Assembly: GCA_036583965.1 (NCBI GenBank) | Contig: JAZBQD010000027.1 | Location: 27,535,001-27,599,000 of the forward strand | Direction: 5' to 3' | Length of the DNA stretch: 64,000 nucleotides | Source: Prunella strophiata | Lineage: Eukaryota > Chordata > Aves > Passeriformes > Prunellidae | Notes under the pieces: model-generated | The model's input: the letters and a program-made list of their open reading frames with translations, nothing else | Told to the model about the DNA's origin: nothing | The model's database searches: none | Position numbers and translations under genes: made by a program | Shown here: positions 10,001 through 22,000 of the stretch, one piece after another | Layout: each line of letters begins with the position of its first letter | How positions within the stretch are numbered: the stretch's first letter is position 1

Positions 10001-13000
10001 TGCAAAGCAAGAGGGACTGAGATGGCAGCAGAAGGGAACCTCACTCTGCTGATCGCTCCACTGGAGCCCACCAGCAGAAATACAAGACAAGTTTTTCAGC
10101 AAGTACCTGATTTATCCCATGGGCAAGCAGGGGACAAACAACAGCTTCTCTGCCTGCACAGTTCTCAGTCACAGAGCACAAAGACACACTGGGGTTCTGT
10201 GCACATAAACAAGGTGATATCTCCTACTGGAAGTAACACACACAGCTCTAATGCCCTGCTCCCATTCCCAGCTTCTGATCACTGAGTCTTCCAGGCTCTC
10301 TGCTTTAGGATAGTCCCAAAACTTTCCAGCAGGGACACTGGAGGAGCAGGCTCCAGCAGCCTGCACGCTCCTCCTAGTGGCTCCCCACCACAGCACACAC
10401 AGCCTCCCTTCCACCCCGCTCCTTTCCTTTCCCAGGATTTGGACGGCCAGCAGCAAAGTGTTGATGTATGGGCACGGGTTCAGTTCCAAGATCCAGTCCT
10501 GTCTGCAGACCCTCGTTGCTGCTCTCCAAAGCTATACCTCCCTTTGTGCTTCTCCCTCCCGCTGCTGGCTCTGCTCCCTCGTCCCAAATGAACACTCCTC
10601 AGTATTCCAGTCAGGCTGTGCTCTCCTCCGTACTGCCACAACACAAAGAGCAGAGAGACAGAGCACAGAAAGGAGCTTTCCCTTCCTCCAGCACCACAGC
10701 TCTGGGAAAAACCACTCACAGGATAGGACTGGCTTGCTCAGTCAATGCAGTTATCCTGGATGCTTGTGCCTAGCTTCTCCACAAGGATAGCACAGCATTA
10801 AACCCCTGGAATAATTAGCTGCCACCCTCCACAAAGTTTCTCAGGTATGTGCTTCAGAGCCTTGCAAGTTGGCCACACACGGTTGGTTTTATGAGGCTAG
10901 CAAAAGCACATCCAGCTAGACAGTCACAATTAAGTGCTTGATGGACTACTAGAGGAAAAAAAAAGCTGTGGACACAATGTCTTTTTTCCTCCTTCCAGCT
11001 TGTTCTTTCAAAGAAGCTGGAAAAGAACCCAAAAGCATCCAGCTGGAGGCAGACACCCAGCATGGAAAATTCCAGTCTAAACCACTGAAGTTTTAGTAAC
11101 TGAAAAAAAAGAGGGGCATATAATAGAGACAGTTCATCAATTTTAATTATAGGTGGTGTTACCAGTTATGCCTATAATTGCATTACCCTGGTTACACACA
11201 CAATAACTCCAGTGAAAAGAATGTCCTCACTGCTCTGGGGGACATAGCAAAAGAATGGCATGGGGAAACAAAGGTGGTGGCAGCATTTTATAAAAACTCT
11301 TCTGTTTGCTGTCTTTCAGTAGGATAGCCCCCAAGTACATGTAAAATGCAGAGTGAGGTAGTAAAGTCAGGAGTTCATCAGACAGGTACTCCTGAAGGTC
11401 AGGCACAAGCTACTGAAAGCTGGGATATAAGGAACCCACAGGAAAAATCTCTTAGGCAATGCTTCTGGAGGACACTGGAGCTCTTGGATCCCCCTAGATT
11501 TGAGAGACTGCAAAAGCTGGTGGGTTAAGAGAGGGCACAAACCCTTGATACACTGAGGTGTTTCTCCCCTCTGAAGAAGAGATCTCTGCTGTTCAACCTG
11601 CACCTGCAGCCAGGATCTAACTCACCCAGCTTCAGGTGGCTCCAGCCCAGACACCTGCACTCAAGTCAGTCAGCCTGAACACCCTTTGTAATTAATTAGG
11701 GGCAGCAAAGCATTACTGGGGTGTGAAATCCAGTTTTCAGACTTCGTGGGAGAGAGGGGAACTACCTCTCCGAAGGGGCCATTTTTTCCAACTGCCTGTG
11801 AAAGTGAGGGTGCCCAGGGCAGAGAAACAGCCACATTAACTGTGAGGAATCCTACCCCTCTTTACTAACCCGTTATTCCAACATCTCTCAGACTTTTAAA
11901 ATTATTTCTGCCCCTGACAGCTGCTTGCTTCTGATGCCACAGAGAGAAATAACTTAGAGCAGCTTGCTGCAAACTTCACAATTGTATCTGGATGGCAGGA
12001 AAATAACTCACAGGTCAGTATTATTTCATTGCTGTTGTTGGACAAAGCTTTGGGTGAACGTGAAAATAAGCAGTCTGGAGTCTTAAGAACATTATTGCCT
12101 GCACTTGGAAAGCTTTTACCCTGCCACACAACTAGAAGTTTCAATAGGGGAAATAAAGAAAAGCTTAAATTTGGCAGAAACTGATGGTTTATGTTCTCAC
12201 ACTCGTTACACAAAAATCTCTCCTTCCCTTTGCATTTAGGAGAGCTAATGGGTCAATGAGCAGAAAAGACAATAGAAAGGAACTGAGAGAATGGGTCCAG
12301 TCATCCTTAAATTGCATGGAAATATTCCCACAAAATGCAGTAGAAAAAGGAATTGCAGCAATATCATCAGCATCACGTCTCTGCATATGAACAAGAGCCA
12401 TGTTTGCAGCTCTCCCAACCAGAATAATGTTCTTGGCCAACTGTCTCCTCTCAGAGCCCAGAGACCAGTTATTACCAGGTGACCCACCCAGTCCCTTACC
12501 AGCTTATACAACTTTAGTACTACACTCACAAAAAGCAGGAGAGGGTTCCCAGGACATCTGGCCATTTGGGACAGAGAGGGAACAAACCTGCCTGCGTGTT
12601 AAAGAAACCTTCAAAGTCCACAGTTCTGTTATGAATTCAATGACTTGATCACCACAAGCTGAAGATATAAACCAGGGAATAAAAAAAATTAATGAACAAT
12701 CTTGCTGCATTGCTACTGTATTCAGGACAGACACCTCACACACTGCTGATGAGGGGAGACTGTCTGCCAAAAAGTCATCTTATTCAGGAAAAGGCCACCC
12801 TTGCTTCCTCAACTGACAACAGACACCTCAGGTATAAAATCTGCTAAGTTGGTCCTTAGAAAAGTCTGGCATAGATATCTGCACCGAACCAACTGGAGAA
12901 ACTGGAGGTTATTTCCAGCACAATTATGCATTCAAAATTTCTGACAATAACACTTAGGCACACACTGTTATAAATGAGATTCTACAGGTGCTTGCTAAGT

Positions 13001-16000
13001 GAACTCTTTTCCTCCTGGCTCCACGATATTCCGTGTGCTACAGACCATGGTTTAACCTTTCCAGCTTTTCTTTTCAGAAGTGCACACTGTGCTTTCCTTG
13101 AGCACCACAAAATCCCTGCTGGTGTTCCTGCATACTCCGTTTAACTTGTAACATTAGCAGCCCCAGCCAGGGGAGACAGAGGAGGCTGGGAGGACACAGA
13201 GACACTCTGAGTACTGACCTGGCCCTCTGACGTTGACATCCAGGACATCCACTTCTTGATCTGCCTGAGGGGGTGTGAGGGCCAGGGAGGTGCTGCCACA
13301 GACGTCTGCTGCCTCCAGGTGCTGCTGTGTCCACTGGCGCTGGTCAATCTGCTCGTCCCCTTCTGGCAGCAAGGCCTGGTCCTCAGCCTGAGCACAGCAC
13401 ACAAGCAGCTGCTTCAAAATAGCCATCAAGTGGCCAAAGACACTCAAAGGTCTTGGGGTGTTCTTAGTTTTGGTGGGGTTTCTCAGGGTTTGGGTGGGGA
13501 TTTTTGTTGCGTTTTGGGCTTTTTTTGTTTGTTTCCTTGTTGTTTTAGGGGAGTTTGTTTTCTTTTAAGCTAATGGTGGTCTCCATTTACTTCTGCTTGG
13601 CATTCTCAGCTTTCATACTCTCATCCATACATTGTCAGGCCTGAACTGCAAGACATGACACTAACCTTCTTGTCCCTCTTGCTGCTGTAGGGAGGGGACA
13701 CTGAAACAGAAGGTACTGACTTTCTCCACCAGCCTGTGGTGGCAGTGTTAACCTGAGGATTTGTTTTTCAGATACCATTAATCATATATTACCAATCCCT
13801 AGGCTAAGGGAGGTTTTGAGCAAGGGAAAGGTAATGCAGATGCTTGTCTCACCAGCAGTTTCAGATGGTATTTAAGCCTTGGAGCTCCTTACCTTAGCTC
13901 TCTTTGGCTGAGGTCCACCATCACCTGCCCAGTGCTCAGTTGTCCCAGGGTCGGCCAGGTTACCCTCTGGTATCTGGACTGACAGATTTCTGACAAACAA
14001 GGAGAAGATATCACTTTGCAGCCTGAGCAGGTGCTACTGCTGCTACTTACACTACCCTGCAGAGACTAACAAAGGGGTGCTTGTAGGTTTGGTAGCTTGC
14101 AAACAGAGGAACCAAGAAATTACAAATTTCAGGCAGCCAATAGTGGCATTAAATGCACTTAGAACTGCAAAGTTGTTTAATTCAGTGGAAAGCCAAAACT
14201 GCATAAAACTTTTGAAATGTTCCATTATTTATGAGTCACATTTTTGATGCACTGAGCTAGAGATATTAGAAGTTTGTTGTCATCTATCAACCTAAAAATG
14301 TCTCACCTATTCCAAGAGAAAATTAGGCAAACAGTGCCCAGCTGCTGATCTATACTGCTCAGTGTCAGAAAACCAAACAAAACCAGGAGATCAGATTCCT
14401 TGCTGGCATTTTATACATTACAGTTAATTAAAATTCTTCTGTCCAAACCAGATGTTTTTAAATTTAGAGGAACAGCCTAAGAAGTTCTAGTTTAAAAGGA
14501 AGCTTACTCTAAGGAATAAAGTGCCTTGGATCAAACATATTTCAGCCACATTCTCAAATCCTCAAGCCACTAACAAACAGAGTGTCAGTGGCCCAAATGC
14601 AAACTTACTTGAGGCCAACAGCATCCTCCCCAACGGGCTCTCTGCGTTTGTGGTTGCTGGGATCCCTGCGCAGGATGAACCCCTCTGGCAGCCACAGAGA
14701 GCCGTGCTTGCGCTTGCGCTTGGCCATCATCACCCCCAGGAGCAGGATCAGCAGGATGATCAAAGCTGCCACAGCAAGCAGGTAAAGCAGCTGGGTCTTT
14801 GGTGGTAACAGGGGCTCACCTAAAAGTTCCAGTTAAAACACAGCGTGATCAACAAAGTGGAGGCAACCATCTTCAACCTACACACTCTCTTTTCTCAGCA
14901 CAGTCCTTCCCACAGGGAGCATATTCTGTCTCTACAGAGTTTAGGCTCCACTTGAGACTGCTGTAAGTACATCTCACTTCTTTTTGATTTCGCTTGGTCT
15001 TGTTTCTCAAAGTATTTTTCAGAGTGCATGGCTGCTGAACCAAAAATCTTGCTCCTTCCTCCAGACATCCTCATTTAGCATAGAGAGAGCTGATCTACAT
15101 GAAGATACAAGCATGACCCAACTAGAAAGAGCAATAATGCCAACCTAGAACGGGTTTGCAGGTGAGCCTCAGACTGAGGGAGATGGAGCAGAAATCAAAG
15201 AGATTACATATTGCCAGAGGAGAAAACATCTGGCAGACTGGACTGAGGAATGCCTCCCAGCCTTTCTTTCTAAATGTCACCTTTTCCATTGAATTCATGG
15301 CTTAAAGCACATGAATGGTCTTAGTGTGGAGATCACCACTGCAGTGCTGTAGCATGAGAGATTACTGATTCTATAGGTATCAAAGTGACTGGGCTCTAAA
15401 TTAAATGTCCTGCCTTACTAACCAGACATCCCCTCTGTGCACGTTGCACAAACATACTCCTATAACTGGGGACAAAGAAGTTACCTCCCAGAAACCATAC
15501 TGAACAGTGAGACACAAGAAGATCAATAATCTGAGTATTTTGTAAGCCCAAGTTTGATGACTGCCTCCCTCAAAAAGCAATTTTTCCTCTCCAATTACTC
15601 ACTTTGGACAGACACAAAAGGATAGGGCAACATGCCCTTGATGGCCTGAGCAGCTAAGAGAGCTGCAGCAGCTTCAGTGTTGTGAAAGCATTGCTCCGAG
15701 TCCTCTGCACACTGGCGGTTGTCGATCTCCAGGAACACCTTGGTGCTGCAGAGACACAGTAAGAGGGCACAGCAGTCAGTGACAGAAGCTCATGCCAAAG
15801 CAGCAGGTTAAACTGCAGCAGCATTTCATGTTAATCTTTCTACCCCAATGCCGAACTGGTCAGTTGCAGTAGCGTTGCATTTTCCCTTTTAAAAAACAGC
15901 CTACAGCCCTAGAAAGTCTACAAAGCCCCACACAACTACAAGCAAGAGCTACCAGCACAACCAGGCCAGAGGGAATCAGAGGGAACCACTCACCCAATGA

Positions 16001-19000
16001 CCTCTTGCTCCAGCTCTCTGTGCTTGCGAACCACCACGAGCGACCGCCGGCTCCGCGCCGCCGATTTCTCCCCATAGTACGGGAACACCATGGGGTTTCC
16101 CTGGGAGTCCAGCTTAATCCTCAGGTTGGTGTGCAGGAGCGTGCCCAGGGTGCGCAGGAAGCTGCGGACGTCCCCCAGCAGCTCGTCAGGGGGCATCAGC
16201 ACCACGATGATCAGGGTGCCCTCTGCCAGCTTCTCGGCCTTGTCGCTGGCGCAGTCCAGGCCGTCCCAGCCGCACTCCTCGCTGTTGCAGCCCTGGTCGC
16301 AGCGCCCGTCCGCGTAGTGATCTGCACAGTACTTGTCATACCTGCAGCAGGGAGAGGCTCACGGGCAGCACATGGCACTGATGTGCTCTGCACAGCACGT
16401 CTGCACTCCAGGGGCCCGGGTCTTACACTCTTCAGCATCATTTGAGGTAAGACAACACTCATAATCAGGGTATCAGGAGAAGAAATACAAGCCCAGGATA
16501 AGCTTGTAGCCTGAGAGGGTGAAAATAGGAAGCCCAGAACACCCCAAGAACCCATTGTTTAATTCTGGTAGCAGTGTAAAAGAACTGCTTTTTCTGTTTA
16601 CTAAGATATCTAACACCTCCTGACTCACTCAGGGAGAATCATCACTGCAAAGTTGTACCATTTGTCAAAAATAACTGAAGAAAAAGAAGTGCCACTACAA
16701 ACAAGCTAGAAAACATGTTCAGAGGCAGCACACACAGCTGGGATTAAAATACAAGTATTGCTGGCATGGAACAAAATTCAAGATAGCAGGCAGCACACTT
16801 AAAACCTAGTACAAGGCAAAAATGCCTCCTTATTTACATTTCCAGGGAGAGCAGGGCACATCCATCAAGCAGGTTAACACATTACCATTGTTCAGGTTAT
16901 CGACTTAGTGCACAGCACACAAATTCCAAAAAACAGACAAGAAGTACACAAAGCAGCAGAAACTGCTGGATGCCAAGCTTTCAGCAAGGACAGCAAGAGA
17001 AACAATGGGAGAGAAGGGAGCAACAGGCAGGAGCCTATGTTAGTCACACAGAGAAAATGTTCTCAGCATCGAGCCTTACTTGCATGTCCTGCTATTTTGC
17101 TGACACTCAAAGTTGTCAAAGAGGCACTCGGGCGTGTTGCAGAACTCGTCACACTGTCCATTGAAAAGCATCCAGCAGGGCAGGGAGGAGGAGCAGTTGG
17201 CCCAAGGATCCTCCACTGTCAGGGAGCAGTCGCCTCCATCCCACTGGCACGCGTGGGTGTTACAGTCTTCATCACAATAGCCATCCCTGGCTTTTTCTGC
17301 ACACTGGGAATCCAGGCATCGTCGGGGCTCCGGGCTGAAAGTTACGGGCTGCTCACAGTGGCTGCCCTGGGTGTGAACAGGGCACTGGCAGTAATAGTAG
17401 GGAGGCTGAGAATGAGGGTGGCAGCTGCCCCCGTTCTGGCAGGGGGCACTGGCACAGCCTGGGTGTGTCTGGCATTCCTCTCCCACAGACAGCTTGGGGC
17501 AATAGCACCGTGGACCAGAAGACGTTTGGATGCACTGCTCCCCCTTCTTGCATTTCACTTGTCCACAGGTGCTGTGGCTGCTGAACTCACATTTTGCTCC
17601 AGAATAACCCTATGGGATGGAAAAAAAAGCAAAACAATCAGTGCCACAAACCTATTTTTCAATACTCCGAGGGCTGGAGGCAAGGTGTCATGTGCAAATC
17701 CTTTCTCCCCTGTAACTCCTTTAGCCTCACTGCAGGAGCCATGACTTTCTGGACTTAACCTCATGGATAAACTAGGAAATCACAATGCTCTGTTATGTTT
17801 TGAAAACAGCCTAGAAGAGCCACAAACAAGGGAAAGCTTGCAGCAAGCACAGAAAACACAGGACTGAAAAAAAAAAAAATTTAAGTTAATTAAGCTGATG
17901 TAATTTAATGGTAGATTTAAGACAAAAAAAAAGCCAGCTGTGATACTTGAAGACCATATTTGTCTGAGGTAGCAATAGGCAGCACCACTCTCCTGGGGCA
18001 GCTGGAAGCCCTGGGTTTCCCTGCTGAGCAGATAAACTAAGGGATGTGGGTACAGAGTGTGCAGTCTTCAGCTGCAGTGAGAGCCCAGGCAGAGAGGCTC
18101 TGGAGCTGGGGCAGGCAGTGCAGTGTGAGCACGGGTGCTTACCGGGGGGCACTGGCAGATGAAGCCATCGGGCATGTTGCTGGCCACGGCGCAGGTGCCG
18201 CCGTTCTGGCACGGCTTGCGGGGACACACGTCGATGACACTCTCACAGTGACGGCCTGGCGCGGAGAGAGAGCAGAGAAACGTGTGTGTGATCACTCCAG
18301 AAACCATCACCACACAGAACACTGCTGTGAGCAACCAGCCAGCTGAGCACTCCTTTTGGAGGCAGCATCCCTTGGGATAAGGTGTGGTCTCCATGTGGCT
18401 GCCTAAGCAGCAAAGAGGAAGGCACAGCCCCAGAATCCACAAGGTGCATTTGGAGACAGCTGGCCGTGCCTGCCTCCTCAAGAACACACAGAGCACAGCA
18501 CAGAGACACAGTGTGCTGCTGTCATCCCCAAGTCAGGCAGGCACAGAGGCTAAAAGTGATGTACCACACCAGTTTGGGGGTTCCTAAGACTTTACTATCC
18601 GGGAGATGCTCAGTGAGTCCAATGGCAACTCACACTGTAACATGAATGAACAACCCTCAGGTTGTAACTCAGATGTACCACGAAGTGAACAGGAGAACCA
18701 AGCAGAGTCTCCTCAGACTGATCAGCCAGACAGAGATCTCACTGCACTGACCAGCTTTGCAGCAGCTCCCAGAGTCAAACTGACACCAAACTTCTAAAAG
18801 TTGGGGATGGTCTCAGCATGACCTGGACCCCCTAGGAAAACATTATAGAAGTCTCCAGACATGTGCAGCCAAGATTTTGCAGACAGGAGCAGACAGGGCA
18901 GGATGGCCCACAGAGTTCTGGCATCCCACCAGTCACAGACCACAGCAAAGCCACCCCATCCCCTCCCAGGCAGAAGGGTCAGTGGGGAATGTGCAGAAGA

Positions 19001-22000
19001 CAGACAGCTAGAGGAGGAAGCATGTTCCCCTTTTGTGCCTAGCATTTCCAGACAGACTTCATGTCTGAGACACAGCAGCTCTCCCTGCTCCTCCTGGGGT
19101 GCAGCAGGCTTGCACTTCCCACAGCACAGGATCCAGCAACCCTTCCATGAGGGTCAGAATCCACATGAGGCATAATTCATAAAAGCAGCCTTAACAGACA
19201 GGCTTAAAATAAACCCATCTGGTGGCCTGCACCAGTGTCCCACCAGCTCCACTTCCCTCATACATCACTCTTTCAGGAACTTCTTTTGGCAGGATAAGTA
19301 ATGCATTCAAAAACTACTACATTAATTCTTTGAACATATATCTTTGTGATTTCTCTGCATCCAAAACTCACAAATTTAGTGGAAAAATCACAGCATCTTT
19401 AAATTTTAAGAAAAAATAAGAGTAAAAACTGCTGGTAAAGCGTGCAGGAAAGGTGACTGGTAAGCAGGGAAAGTGAAAGGTTTTAATGGAGGAAAACTGA
19501 ATGCATAAGAAGTTAAACTGACATGGAAAATGGAAAGCTGAAAGTTAGACACATCTGGAGACTATTAGACCAAACTTAAGCCCAGTGGGAGGCAGAAAGC
19601 AGAATAGCAGCAATACTAACAAAGAGGAGGTCTAGAGAGAGTGAGACATAAGTCTGCACAGTGTGAAATTCTTGCAAAGTTATGATTCAAAGTTGGATTG
19701 TGGAAGGATCACCAAGCTAGGAATGTACAGCCTGTCTATGCACAGAATACTCCATCCTGACCACATCACCAATGCAAGGAGTAAAGGCAGCGAGGAGTAG
19801 AAAAGGAGGCCAAAAGCCAATTATGATACCATGACACTGATTTATAAGGAAAATGCACATGGCTGCTTTGCAAAAGGAGAGGTCACAGATAAGCTGACAC
19901 ATGAACTGTTTGTTACACTTTCAATATTAGAAATGTGAATTATGAAGGCAAGAAGAGTGCCACAAGGAAAGAGAAGTGCTGGAAGCCAAGTGTCTCAGGA
20001 GATTCCTTCATCTGAGACAGCTCTGGAAGCCAAATTTCTTAGAAGTTTTAAAAGAAAGACAGGTTTAAAAATTGAAACATGTTGTAGGGAAACTATAGAG
20101 AAGTGGCTAGGTAACAGCACCTGCCAGGAAGGGACAGAACCACCATTCCTCAAGATACCTGCCACGAAATGGGAAGCACGTTTACGACCACTCACCAGTG
20201 AAAGCACTTCGGCAGATGCACCTGTAATCATTTGTGAGCTGGACACAGTCCAGGCTGCCCCGGGGGTTGCAGGGGTTGGAGAGGCACTCGTTGATGTCGC
20301 CCTCGCAGCGCTCCCCTGCAAAGCCCTGGGCACAGAGGCAGCTGTAGCCCCCGATCTGGTCAATGCACTGCCCCCCGTTGAAGCAGCGGGGAGCTCCCGA
20401 GTCCGAGATGCAGTCATCCACATTCTCCTCACAGAAGCGACCTGCAGCACAGGAAAGAGGGACAGCTTGGGGACACAGTGCCTTAAGCTTTAGCTTTCAT
20501 ATTTTCCAGGTTCTGTACTGTATTAGTGTATTACTCTGTGTTCTATTGCACTAAGTAGTTGTTTAGTTGGTAATTGTTTTTGCACTGGGTGTTTGGGTCA
20601 TTTGCACTGTTATATAATCTGTATCCTGTCATATCACACGGTTTGTCCCATTTTCCCCTTTCCCCAGGCCCTGGTGGGCAGTGGTTAATCCTGGGTTCAC
20701 CCCTCCCCTCACCCCTTCCCCCTTGTATCCCAAGGCTGTGGTCCCCTTCCTCTGCCCCCCTTCCCCTGACCTTAAAACCCCCTGCACAGGTGAGCTTGTT
20801 CTCTTTTTTCCACCTGGGAAGCTCTGTGGATTGTCTGGTGGCTCCTACCAAGGAAATAAAGCAGGACTTTGCTCCCAAGAGGAAAAGAGCGCCTTTTGTC
20901 TCTTACTTTTGTCTCATGTGAGATTGATCAGGACTAAGGTCCATAGCTAGCTGGATTGGACTGCACCAGCCTTGCAGGTCAATCTCACAACTCTGAACTT
21001 CATATGAAGTGTTAGCAAGCTCTCCTCACAGCTCAGTCACACAGAACAATCCTTCTCCAGCCCCAGAACCAAGGACACCACTGCAGCTTTAGGCCCAAAA
21101 AGTGCAAACAACAGGGAATTGAGGAGAGCAATCTGGGAGGATGGGACTGCATAACCTGGAGCTGGAATTGGACAATTAACCCCAATATGGGAATGGACCA
21201 AAACTTATAAAAGTGTGAAAACTCGTGACCCAGGGTCCATTGTAGGAAAGGCATTTTGGTGCTGTTCTTGTGAGCCAGCAAAGTTTCAGGAAGATAAGGA
21301 CAGCCTCGTATCTTTCTTAAGGAAGGTACCAAGGCTATCACCATAACAATGGGAAGGAAGAGAGAAAGTAAGAAGACAGGAACTTTCACTGGCTCACAGA
21401 CTGTGCTCCTTTTCACCAATTGTGAGTTTTGTTTCCTTCTTATGACCAATGGGCAGTGTATGTATTTGAAGTAAATGTAAATATGCTGTAAAACTATAAA
21501 AAGCAACATGTTGCTTTTAATAAAAGGGTAAATACAGCCTTTTGATGGAGTCTGGGTGCTTGTGCCATGTCGCTCTTTACAGCAACAATCCATCTTGGGT
21601 GGAGCCACAGCCAGGCTCTTGTACTGCCCAAGGTGTATCCTGTGAAAGCCTTTTAATAAATCCCTACTTTATTCCTTCAACACTACCTAGCTCTGTCCTA
21701 GGTAGCCCCTTCAGGCATCAGCTACACTGCTCATCAAGTTTTAAGGCCGTGTCACACACAGTCCCTGAAATAAGCAGGTAAAGATCCCAGTTTAACACAT
21801 TCCACACCCTCTGCAGACAGCCAGCTTCAGAGCAGGCTTAGGGTACATGTGTTTTACATCCAGGCTGTCCTCAGTGCTGGGCTGTCCTGGCATTTGGCAG
21901 CTTTCATACTTGACTTAATTTAAGGGCATAATTAAAAACAGAAAACCAAACCAAGCCCAAAAAAGATGCACTTGATTTAGCCCTGAGACTGAGCAGAGCC

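Noticed and set aside
16908..17744. Plus-strand open frame of 278 codons over exon 25
   Set aside because: Shadow of the EGF/LNR exon on the other strand; it runs through both splice borders and has no recognisable domain.
20574..20950. Open frames within LTR-like block A as a gene
   Set aside because: Pro/Ser/Leu-rich reading of a pyrimidine-rich LTR segment; no retroviral protein motif.
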